NCBI GenBank assembly: GCA_014859755.1
Contig: JACUTO010000079.1
Coordinates: 1 to 6,787 of the forward strand
Origin: Candidatus Bathyarchaeota archaeon
Lineage (GTDB): Archaea > Thermoproteota > Bathyarchaeia > Bathyarchaeales > Bathyarchaeaceae
Length of the DNA: 6,787 nt
Direction: 5' to 3'
Shown: in pieces, positions 1-4,387 of the stretch
How the letters are laid out: each line of letters begins with the position of its first letter
How positions within the stretch are numbered: position 1 is the first letter of the stretch
The notes under the pieces: generated by a model
Seen by the model: only the letters and a program-made list of their open reading frames with translations
Databases searched by the model: none
Told to the model about the DNA's origin: nothing
Translations under genes and position numbers: made by a program

Positions 1-72
1 CAATTTTCAAAAGCCTTCAAAAGCTTCTTTCAAGCATGAGTAATTGTGACAGAACCCTTCAGTAGCAAAGCT

Positions 73-90
73 CATATAAAAAGGTTTACC
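73..90 (-). promoter_or_regulatory. Probable leftward promoter, TATA box with adjoining GGTAAACC
   Basis: Read on the minus strand, GGTAAACC (90-83) is followed directly by a TATA-like TTTTTATATG (82-73). Archaeal TATA boxes sit about 26 bp before the transcription start, so a transcript would begin near position 50 and run leftward out of the window. No minus-strand frame stays open from there to position 1, so the product is outside the window or is a non-coding RNA. A second GGTAAACC copy lies at 126-119. The element is recognised from sequence only. Confidence 0.4.
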
Positions 91-144
91 ACAAAAAATT
101 TGCCAACTTAAGACTAATGGTTTACCTTTGACACTAGAATCAAG

Positions 145-152
145 AAAAAATA
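145..152 (-). terminator. T-run, candidate terminator of the stress-protein gene
   Basis: The minus strand has six consecutive T residues (150-145) about 75 nt past the stop of the universal stress protein gene. Archaeal termination commonly uses such U-tracts without a strong hairpin. Nothing else distinguishes the site. Confidence 0.3.
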
Positions 153-225
153 GCGACCAGTTTTGGGTATGAAGAAGCAGGCGCGCGAACTCGCTGATGA
201 TTTTAACTATTCTTTAGTGAAGAGA

Positions 226-747
226 TTATTTGACTATCAACACTGGACACGGTGCTTCGTCAGCAACTCTGTCGCTGACGCTTCCTAAAAAGAATTCTTT
301 TATGCCGCCCAGTCCCCGGCTTCCCATGACTATAATGTCGAAGTTTCCTTCTTTAGCAGCTTCAATTATCTTGTCAGATGGTCGTCCTTCCACCAGCTTT
401 GTTGAAACTTCCAATTTAGGTCTGATCTTCTTGGCTTTTTTAAGAGCTTGAGAGAGTACTTTTTTGTGGCCGGCTCTAAATCCTTTTGAGTAGAAGCCTA
501 TGGCTGCAGGAGGAACGGAGGACACACTGCGCACGCGTGTAGCTGGATACGAAATCATCGGCACAATGACAGGCTGGATAATGCTCAATAATACAATGCT
601 TGCAAGATATTTCTGAGCGAGGTCAAGTGCGAAATCCAAAGCTTTGTCTGCCGATTCGGACCCATCAAGCGCAACCAGAATCTTTTCAATGAAGTTTTGC
701 TCACCCTGTAAACGGCGTCTCGGCCTTTTTACTACAACCTGTGACAT
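226..747 (-). CDS. Universal stress protein (UspA family), single domain
   Basis: A 173-aa cytoplasmic protein of the UspA fold. The family binds ATP or related nucleotides and is linked to stress survival; no specific reaction can be assigned. The first beta strand and the acidic nucleotide-contact residue are in ILVALDGSE (residues 23-31). Near the C-terminus G142-x2-G145-x9-G155-S156 matches the G-2X-G-9X-G(S/T) motif of ATP-binding members, followed by the usual CPVLIVK ending. Typical single-domain proteins are 140-150 aa; the excess comes from a basic 19-residue N-terminal tail (KRPRRR) and a longer segment after the second strand. The ATG is supported by GAGG (758-755) with a 7-nt spacer. 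A TATA-like AAATATATGG (770-761) lies close upstream, closer than ideal for this start. The gene stands alone, divergent from the next gene. Confidence 0.92.
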   Translation of the reverse strand: MSQVVVKRPRRRLQGEQNFIEKILVALDGSESADKALDFALDLAQKYLASIVLLSIIQPVIVPMISYPATRVRSVSSVPPAAIGFYSKGFRAGHKKVLSQALKKAKKIRPKLEVSTKLVEGRPSDKIIEAAKEGNFDIIVMGSRGLGGIKEFFLGSVSDRVADEAPCPVLIVK

Positions 748-1042
748 GACAGAACCTCATCCATATATTTGAAACAAACTATCTTTTTAGTTTTTCCTTG
801 TCTCATACTGTCCAATTCTCATCATGGAATGTTTACTATGGTTGATACCACACACTAAAGAGCAAGTTTATGTTAATAGAATCAGAAAAGCGCACGGAAT
901 CTCATGTAAATATTCAACTATTCAACCATACATAGAGTATTTGAACCAAAACCTTTAAGGAAAAGAAATGTTAAACCAACAATTCGTTACAGGCGCGGGC
1001 GATATTTAAATATCTAACCAGTATATTCTATGGGGAAAATCG
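748..1042. other. Divergent intergenic region, no convincing gene
   Basis: This 295-bp AT-rich stretch separates the leftward stress-protein gene from the rightward 81-aa gene and should hold both promoters. The plus side has the palindromic TATA element at 1001-1014. A 44-codon plus-strand ATG frame (824-958) exists, but it has no ribosome-binding site and no recognisable motif, so I do not call it a gene. Confidence 0.5.
1001..1014 (+). promoter_or_regulatory. Palindromic TATA element upstream of the 81-aa gene
   Basis: GATATTTAAATATC is a perfect 14-bp palindrome with an archaeal TATA core, TTTAAATA (1005-1012). Its centre is about 34 bp before the ATG at 1043, predicting a transcription start near 1034 and a leader of only 8-9 nt. 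Because the box is symmetrical, direction would have to come from flanking sequence such as the BRE. Confidence 0.5.
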
Positions 1043-1288
1043 ATGAGCCCGAAAAAGTATAAGTTCATAGAACCAGCAGAAATCCCTAAATCCAAGAGAA
1101 TGGGAATCTACGATAAGATTATCAACGAATTTTTGGAGTCAAATCTTGATTCTGCCAAAGTAGCTTATGAAAAGAATCCTAAGACATTATCATTTGGATT
1201 AAGAAATACAATAAAAACTAGAGAATTGAAGAATAAGGTTAAAGTCAAAAAACTTGGAGATAGTGTTTATCTAATCAGAATCAAATAA
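1043..1288 (+). CDS. Small basic protein of unknown function, 81 aa
   Basis: I do not recognise a named family. The protein is lysine-rich and appears soluble, with no signal peptide, membrane segment or cysteine. It has a predicted helix around residues 20-33 (YDKIINEFLES), then SAKVAYEKNPKTLSFGLRN leading into a second helix, and ends with a short beta-like pair (KVKVKKLGDSVYLIRIK). Small archaeal proteins with a similar ending occur in multiple copies per genome as far as I recall; that similarity is unverified and a nucleic-acid-binding role is only a guess. The ATG follows a palindromic TATA element at a distance giving a nearly leaderless mRNA. A nearby ATG at 1030 is out of frame and stops after 10 codons. 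A T-rich tract follows the stop, and the next gene-like frame converges 11 bp away. Confidence 0.75.
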   Translation: MSPKKYKFIEPAEIPKSKRMGIYDKIINEFLESNLDSAKVAYEKNPKTLSFGLRNTIKTRELKNKVKVKKLGDSVYLIRIK

Positions 1289-1289
1289 T

Positions 1290-1299
1290 CTCTTTTTCT
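1290..1299 (+). terminator. T-rich tract between two converging frames
   Basis: CTCTTTTTCT-type sequence lies right after the TAA of the 81-aa gene (1286-1288) and just before the stop of the minus-strand 40-codon frame (1300). It fits a U-tract archaeal terminator for the plus-strand gene. There is no hairpin. Confidence 0.4.
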
Positions 1300-1422
1300 T
1301 CACTTCAACAACTTACGTGCTTCGTTAATACTCTCCATGTTACTGGTGAAAGGTGGGTCTTTCGACAACCACTTATAGGTTGACCTAATATCCTCTCCAG
1401 TAACCCTTCTCATCCACAACAT
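1300..1422 (-). CDS. Putative 40-aa small protein of unknown function
   Basis: The frame starts MLWMRRVTGEDI and ends INEARKLLK before TGA (1302-1300). The main evidence that it is real is its ribosome-binding site: the minus strand reads GAGGGTGAT (1436-1428), an excellent match to the anti-Shine-Dalgarno sequence, with 7 nt from GGTG to the ATG. An in-frame TGA at 1431-1429 prevents extension upstream. Composition is protein-like, with WLSKDPPF in the middle and a charged amphipathic C-terminal helix. I recognise no domain; no membrane segment or signal peptide is visible. It could be a true small protein or the tail of a decayed larger gene, since a glycosyltransferase remnant lies upstream on the same strand. 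It converges on the 81-aa gene with an 11-bp gap. A TATA box at 1530-1523 could drive it with a leader of about 80 nt containing a 9-bp stem. Confidence 0.5.
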   Translation of the reverse strand: MLWMRRVTGEDIRSTYKWLSKDPPFTSNMESINEARKLLK

Positions 1423-1443
1423 CTCATATCACCCTCTTAGACA

Positions 1444-1496
1444 AAGGCAAGCAACATCTATAGAATCAAGGTTACAATAATCACTTAGCTTGCCTT
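1444..1496 (-). repeat. Long-range inverted repeat, 9-bp stem in the leader of the 40-aa ORF
   Basis: AAGGCAAGC (1444-1452) is exactly complementary to GCTTGCCTT (1488-1496), leaving a 35-nt loop that contains the 8-bp palindrome TCTATAGA. If transcription starts near 1501, as the TATA box at 1530-1523 predicts, the stem would form at the very 5' end of the leftward mRNA, ahead of the ribosome-binding site at 1436-1428. It could be a leader structure or a small structured RNA; no known riboswitch is recognised. Confidence 0.4.
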
Positions 1497-1522
1497 CCCT
1501 ATATTATATATTCTCAGCATGT

Positions 1523-1530
1523 TTTATAAA
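1523..1530 (-). promoter_or_regulatory. TATA box TTTATAAA, leftward
   Basis: TTTATAAA is a consensus archaeal TATA sequence and is self-complementary. Read leftward, it places a transcription start near 1501, just before the 9-bp stem and about 80 nt ahead of the 40-aa ORF. A second AT-rich TATA-like run at 1500-1513 is an alternative, but its start point would exclude part of the stem. Confidence 0.4.
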
Positions 1531-1558
1531 GCTTTCTTAAGACATAAGACATACTTCA

Positions 1559-1729
1559 TCATAATTCAATGCGCAAGAATAACTTTGTTACAAAGTATAA
1601 ACGATATTTGCTAGGAAGTGAGAATTTAAGCGCTCGCGTTATATACTCAGCATAGGTGCCTAAACCACCAACAAGCGCCAGTGGATAGTCCCAGACAAAG
1701 AAACCTATTCTCAAGGCACAATTCTCCAT
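1559..1729 (-). pseudogene. Remnant of a GT4-type glycosyltransferase N-terminus
   Basis: The 56-codon frame reads RIGFFVWDYP followed by LVGGLGTYAEYITRAL (residues 7-34). This is the signature start of GT4/GT5-like (GT-B fold) glycosyltransferases and glycogen-synthase-like proteins: beta1, the WEYPP turn, the GGLG loop that contacts the sugar nucleotide, and the first long helix. Intact enzymes are roughly 350-450 aa. Here the family's second proline is leucine, the match fades after residue 34 (the expected GHEV-V-T strand is replaced by FSLPSKYRLYFVT), and TGA ends the frame at 1561-1559. No C-terminal Rossmann domain or EX7E motif is visible downstream. There is no good ribosome-binding site, and TAG lies four codons upstream of the ATG. 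I conclude it is a truncated, non-functional leftover. Confidence 0.6.
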
Positions 1730-1836
1730 AAATTCTTTCTAACAACTAAATCTCTGAGAACAATTAAATTTCCTCTAGTTCAAGTTTCTTGACCATAGGA
1801 AATAAGTACATGGGAAATATCCATGTGCAGATTAGC

Positions 1837-1845
1837 ATAAATATA
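1837..1845 (+). promoter_or_regulatory. TATA box of the PAC2-family gene
   Basis: ATAAATATA is centred about 40 bp before the TTG start at 1881, predicting transcription from around 1867 and a leader of about 14 nt. It is the best-placed TATA-like sequence for this gene. An inverted repeat (1808-1826) lies just upstream. Confidence 0.4.
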
Positions 1846-1880
1846 CGCGTTGAATATAAAGAACTGGGGATGTTAAGGTA

Positions 1881-2639
1881 TTGCCGAGAAAAACGGAAAT
1901 TTCTGAAGTGAACATTGTAGAAACCGAGAAGGCTAAACTGAAAGAACCACTCGTCGTCCTTGGGTTTGCCGGTGCGGGACTAGTAGGGGGAATAGCAGTC
2001 AGCCATATTATTGATCAACTGAAAATGAAAGAAATCGCGCATGTACGATCTAGGTATATACCGCCAGCAGTTGTTTTCATGGACGGCAAATTAAGACACC
2101 CATTCAGAATCTACTCAGACGAGGAAGGAAAACTGTCAGCGGTTGTGTGCGAGATCCCGCTTCGCTCTGACGGTTCATACCCCATCGCTTCTACACTACT
2201 TGATTGGGCAGAAGAAAAAAGAGTGAAGCAACTAGTTGTGTTGGAAGGCTTTGCTGTCCGAGGCATACCAAAAGAACGTAAGTCATTTTGCGCGGCAGAA
2301 CCTGAAAAGCGTAAGGAATGCGAAGAGAAAGGTGTGAAAATGATCACTGCAGGAATTATTCGCGGAATCGCCGGCAGCATCCTAAATGAATGCTTAACTA
2401 GAAAAATCACAGGGGTAGCGTTCATGGTTCCTGCTTTTGCGTTTATGCCGGATCCTGAAGGCGCGGCAGTGCTTATCAAAACCCTAAATCACGTTTATGA
2501 TTTACATGTCGACACAGAAAATCTGTTAAAGGAGGCGGAAAAAATAAAGCAAAAACTGAAGGAAGTTGCTGAACACCATCGAAGAATGAGAAAGGCGGAA
2601 GAAAGAAGAGGAGTGCCTGAAAGCTCTTACGTAGCATAA
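1881..2639 (+). CDS. PAC2-family protein (archaeal proteasome-assembly-chaperone-like)
   Basis: A 252-aa cytoplasmic protein. PAC2-family members include the eukaryotic proteasome assembly chaperone PAC2 and archaeal PbaA/PbaB; the role of most archaeal paralogues is unknown, so involvement in 20S proteasome assembly or ATPase-like binding is inferred from the family. The diagnostic glycine-rich LGFAGAGLVGG (residues 27-37) opens the domain. The core continues through YIPPAVVFMDG (59-69), VVLEGFAVRG (120-129), GIIRGIAGSIL (158-168) and a late FAFMPDPEGAA segment (193-203). Residues about 212-245 form a highly charged probable coiled coil (LLKEAEKIKQKLKEVAEHH), as in many archaeal homologues. 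The C-terminus is SSYVA, so the HbYX proteasome-docking motif (penultimate Tyr) is absent. The start is TTG, with GGGGA (1866-1870) upstream; GTG at 1908 is a less likely alternative. It converges with the CBS gene. Confidence 0.85.
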   Translation: MPRKTEISEVNIVETEKAKLKEPLVVLGFAGAGLVGGIAVSHIIDQLKMKEIAHVRSRYIPPAVVFMDGKLRHPFRIYSDEEGKLSAVVCEIPLRSDGSYPIASTLLDWAEEKRVKQLVVLEGFAVRGIPKERKSFCAAEPEKRKECEEKGVKMITAGIIRGIAGSILNECLTRKITGVAFMVPAFAFMPDPEGAAVLIKTLNHVYDLHVDTENLLKEAEKIKQKLKEVAEHHRRMRKAEERRGVPESSYVA

Positions 2640-2651
2640 GATTGCTGCTCA

Positions 2652-2681
2652 AAACCTTAACTTTTGGTGTCTAAAAGGTTT
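2652..2681. terminator. Candidate bidirectional terminator between converging genes
   Basis: AAACCTT (2652-2658) and AAGGTTT (2675-2681) are perfect inverted repeats around a 16-nt loop, 13 nt after the PAC2 stop and in the 87-bp gap before the converging CBS gene. The loop has TTTT on the plus strand and the right arm supplies further Ts, while the minus-strand copy has similar short T-runs. A hairpin of seven mostly A-T pairs is weak, so this is tentative. Confidence 0.3.
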
Positions 2682-2726
2682 CCGAGCGAACTCTGATAAC
2701 ATGATTGCCTAGTATTCGCGCGCGGT

Positions 2727-3158
2727 TTAATGGCTGAAGTCAGTGTAATCTGTAATTCTCCTATACACCGTTACGTCATATGAAGTAAAAATCCCAACAA
2801 CCTTGCCGTTTTCAACCACCGGAATACGCTTTATTCCATGATTAGCCATGAGCTTAGCTGCTTGAAGAACCGTATAGTCAGGGGAACATGTTATGGGCGA
2901 AGGAGTCATAAATTCTTGCACTTTGGCTGTTTTTGGATTCAAGCCTTTGGATAAGACTTTTGTTAGTAAATCCCACCCAGTAACAATTCCTATGAGCCTT
3001 CCTTTTTCGGTTACAGGAAAACCCTCTACATTATGCTTCACAATAAACCTAGCCACTTCATTCGCCGTCATGCTTGCATCTATGGCAACGACCCTCTTAG
3101 TCATTAGGTCGCCAACTCTTGCCGAAAGAAATTGTTCAACAGACATTTTGGGTATCAC
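2727..3158 (-). CDS. Two-CBS-domain protein
   Basis: A 143-aa soluble protein made of a tandem CBS pair (Bateman module). Such modules bind adenine nucleotides or related ligands and act as energy or metabolite sensors. CBS1 spans about residues 14-72 (DLMTKRVVAIDASMTANEVA, then EGFPVTEKGRLIGIVTGWDL) and CBS2 about 80-138 (FMTPSPITCSPDYTVLQAAK, then RIPVVENGKVVGIFTSYDV). The conserved G-hydrophobic-(V/F)-(T/S)-x-x-D signature occurs in both (IVTGWD, IFTSYD). No other domain is attached, so any output must go through a partner. The start is GTG, decided by GGAG (3169-3166) with a 7-nt spacer; ATG at 3146 is the alternative. The gene lies 58 bp downstream of TFB on the same strand, so co-transcription is likely unless the palindrome at 3184-3203 interrupts it. 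Confidence 0.92.
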   Translation of the reverse strand: MIPKMSVEQFLSARVGDLMTKRVVAIDASMTANEVARFIVKHNVEGFPVTEKGRLIGIVTGWDLLTKVLSKGLNPKTAKVQEFMTPSPITCSPDYTVLQAAKLMANHGIKRIPVVENGKVVGIFTSYDVTVYRRITDYTDFSH

Positions 3159-3183
3159 TCACGAACTCCTTTTCACATTCAAA

Positions 3184-3203
3184 CTTTTCTGTCGACAGCA
3201 AAG
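3184..3203. repeat. 20-bp near-perfect palindrome between TFB and CBS genes
   Basis: CTTTTCTGTC followed by GACAGCAAAG forms a palindrome with one mismatched pair (3188 against 3199) and a perfect central CTGTCGACAG (3189-3198). It lies 13 nt past the TFB stop and about 26 nt before the CBS start codon. On the minus strand it is followed by TTTG. It may be a protein-binding site or an RNA hairpin that tunes read-through from TFB into the CBS gene. Confidence 0.45.
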
Positions 3204-3216
3204 CATAGCCCACATA

Positions 3217-4170
3217 CTAAACTACCTCAAGTTCGCTGCGCGAGTCAGAAATCAAGTTGAGTTTTTTCATAAGTTCTTTCTTTCTGTTTCTTATGGTGAC
3301 CTCTGTTACGCCTGATGCGTCTGCGATCTCCTTCTGAGTTACGTTCTTGCCCATAAGCTGGCAAGCGATGTACAGCACTGCGGAGGCGACTCCCATGGGA
3401 TCTTTGCCCATAGTTATGCGCTTACGTTTGGCTTCGCGAAGGATCTTAACAGCAAGACCTTGCACTTCCCCAGAGATGCCTGCTTCATAAGCAATTTTAG
3501 AAACGTAGTCTAAGGGATCGTGGATCGGCATTTTCATTTGCAATGTGCGTATGAGCAAACGGTAGGCGCCTGCAACCTCATCTCTGTCTCTAAGGCTTGC
3601 TTCTACGACCTCTTTGAGCGTTTTTGGTGTTTTGGTGAATCGACAGGCAGCGTAGAGCGCCGCTGCTACGATGGCTGCTATGCTACGTCCTCGAATAAGA
3701 TCCAAGCTGAGGGCTTTACGGTAAAGAACTGCTGCCATTTCTTGAACGGAAGACGGAATATGAAGTTTTTCGGAAAGGCGCTGAAGTTCGTTCATGGCGC
3801 GCATAAGGTTCCGATAGTCTGAGCTGCGTATTCTTGATCGGATTTGCCACCTTCGAAGGCGCCACATTTGTCGTTTTGCTTTGGAGGAAAGTGGTCGGCC
3901 GAAAGCATCTTTGTCAACTCGAATTACCGTCGATAAGCCTTTATCAAAATGAGAATACCTGATTGGGGCTCCAGCTCTTCTTTTAGAGCGTTCCTCCTCC
4001 ACAGTGAAGGCTCTCCACTCAGGGCTTCGATTTAGCATGTCCTCTAGGACGACCAGCCCACACTTGCTGCAGACAATCTCACCCATCTCCTCGTCCCTAA
4101 CGAGTTCTAAGCTACCACACTGTGGGCATAGGAAACGTTGTATATGTATTGAATGTTGCATGTTTGACAT
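3217..4170 (-). CDS. tfb: Transcription initiation factor B (TFB, archaeal TFIIB)
   Basis: TFB binds the TBP-TATA complex and the BRE, recruits RNA polymerase and sets the start site. All parts are visible in this 317-aa protein: an N-terminal zinc ribbon with C15-x2-C18 and C34-x2-C37 (CPQC, CSKC); the B-reader RSPEWRAF (48-55); a linker with FDKGLSTVI and FGRPLSSK and the arginine-rich MWRLRRWQIR; then two cyclin folds at about residues 115-205 and 212-305. The second ends in the helix-turn-helix that reads the BRE (QKEIADASGVTEVTIRNRKKEL). Length is near the usual 300-320 aa. ATG at 4170 is chosen; an in-frame ATG at 4161 is equally compatible with the zinc ribbon. The upstream BRE/TATA-like GGAAACAAATATG (4241-4229 region) and palindromes in the divergent gap suggest regulated expression. 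Many archaea have several TFBs; whether this is the general one cannot be told from one window. Confidence 0.96.
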   Translation of the reverse strand: MSNMQHSIHIQRFLCPQCGSLELVRDEEMGEIVCSKCGLVVLEDMLNRSPEWRAFTVEEERSKRRAGAPIRYSHFDKGLSTVIRVDKDAFGRPLSSKAKRQMWRLRRWQIRSRIRSSDYRNLMRAMNELQRLSEKLHIPSSVQEMAAVLYRKALSLDLIRGRSIAAIVAAALYAACRFTKTPKTLKEVVEASLRDRDEVAGAYRLLIRTLQMKMPIHDPLDYVSKIAYEAGISGEVQGLAVKILREAKRKRITMGKDPMGVASAVLYIACQLMGKNVTQKEIADASGVTEVTIRNRKKELMKKLNLISDSRSELEVV

Positions 4171-4202
4171 CCCTATAATTTCTGATTTTACTTGCTGCCG
4201 AG

Positions 4203-4214
4203 TTCAGATCTGAA
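4203..4214. promoter_or_regulatory. 12-bp perfect palindrome near the predicted TFB transcription start
   Basis: TTCAGATCTGAA is fully self-complementary. If TFB is transcribed from the TATA-like AAATATG at about 4235-4229, initiation would fall around 4206, inside this palindrome. A bound dimer here would block initiation, so it is a candidate operator. No regulator is identified. Confidence 0.35.
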
Positions 4215-4228
4215 AAGTTCCAATCCTC

Positions 4229-4241
4229 ATATTTGTTTCCG
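4229..4241 (-). promoter_or_regulatory. BRE/TATA-like promoter of TFB
   Basis: Read leftward the sequence is GGAAAC followed by AAATATGA, a purine-rich BRE-like element next to an AT-rich TATA-like box. Transcription would start near 4206, giving a leader of about 35 nt before the ATG at 4170. TTTAAA inside GTTTAAAC at 4286-4293 is an alternative, farther box. Confidence 0.35.
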
Positions 4242-4242
4242 T

Positions 4243-4306
4243 AACTGGAGATCAGTTTCTTCATCCGCAGACAAACACCTTCAACGTTTAAACTGACGCG
4301 CCAGTT
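4243..4306. repeat. Two spaced AACTG/CAGTT inverted-repeat sites
   Basis: AACTG-N5-CAGTT occurs at 4243-4257, and AACTG-N6-CAGTT at 4291-4306. The second, AACTGACGCGCCAGTT, is palindromic across all 16 bases except one pair. Two copies of the same dyad 48 bp apart in a divergent promoter region look like paired binding sites for one dimeric regulator. The 8-bp palindrome GTTTAAAC (4286-4293) overlaps the second site. Confidence 0.4.
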
Positions 4307-4334
4307 AATTACGGCATTTCGGCTTGCCAAATAA

Positions 4335-4370
4335 CTATAAGGTAAATTACCTATAGGTAAACCATATATT
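4335..4370 (+). promoter_or_regulatory. Operator-like repeats and TATA box of the winged-helix gene
   Basis: AGGTAAATTACCT (4340-4352) is a perfect palindrome around one central base. CTATAAGGTAAA (4335-4346) is nearly repeated as CTATAGGTAAA (4351-4361). GGTAAACC (4356-4363) then runs directly into a TATA-like ATATATT (4364-4370). The TATA centre is about 21 bp before the ATG at 4388, suggesting a leaderless or nearly leaderless mRNA. The placement is typical of an autoregulated archaeal repressor. Confidence 0.5.
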
Positions 4371-4387
4371 CTCGTAGTCCCTTATAA

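Larger units (their letters stand above)
1289..1880. other. 592-bp interval with minus-strand small ORF and decayed gene fragments
   Basis: All recognisable coding traces here are on the minus strand: a 40-codon ORF (1300-1422), a glycosyltransferase N-terminal remnant (1559-1729), and a 24-codon hydrophobic frame (1764-1838, ending VKKLELEEI) that could be another remnant but is too short to judge. The interval also has two TATA-like boxes (1500-1513 and 1523-1530), a 9-bp long-range stem (1444-1496) and, at its right end, the PAC2 gene promoter. I infer a locus that once held a larger minus-strand gene or genes, probably for glycan synthesis. Confidence 0.5.

Noticed and set aside
1..65. 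Possible 3' end of a plus-strand gene (frame ending at TAG 63-65) and a TTCAAAAGC direct repeat at 6-14 and 16-24
   Set aside because: Only about 20 codons are visible, all three plus frames close within 65 nt, and there is no way to tell coding from chance; the repeat is too short to interpret.
824..958. 44-codon plus-strand ATG frame in the divergent gap
   Set aside because: No ribosome-binding site, no TATA box at a suitable distance, no recognisable motif; a frame this long is expected by chance.
2111..2479. Minus-strand frame opposite the PAC2 gene
   Set aside because: Shadow of a clear PAC2-family coding region; no ribosome-binding site or domain.
2893..3315. Plus-strand frame across the CBS gene and the TFB 3' end
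   Set aside because: It runs antisense to two well-supported genes and has no motif.
4112..4330. 72-codon minus-strand frame starting with TTG (or ATG at 4264) in front of TFB
   Set aside because: It overlaps the TFB start by 59 nt in another frame, covers the promoter and dyads, and its only SD-like sequence (AGGTG, 4280-4276) is 11 nt from the ATG.
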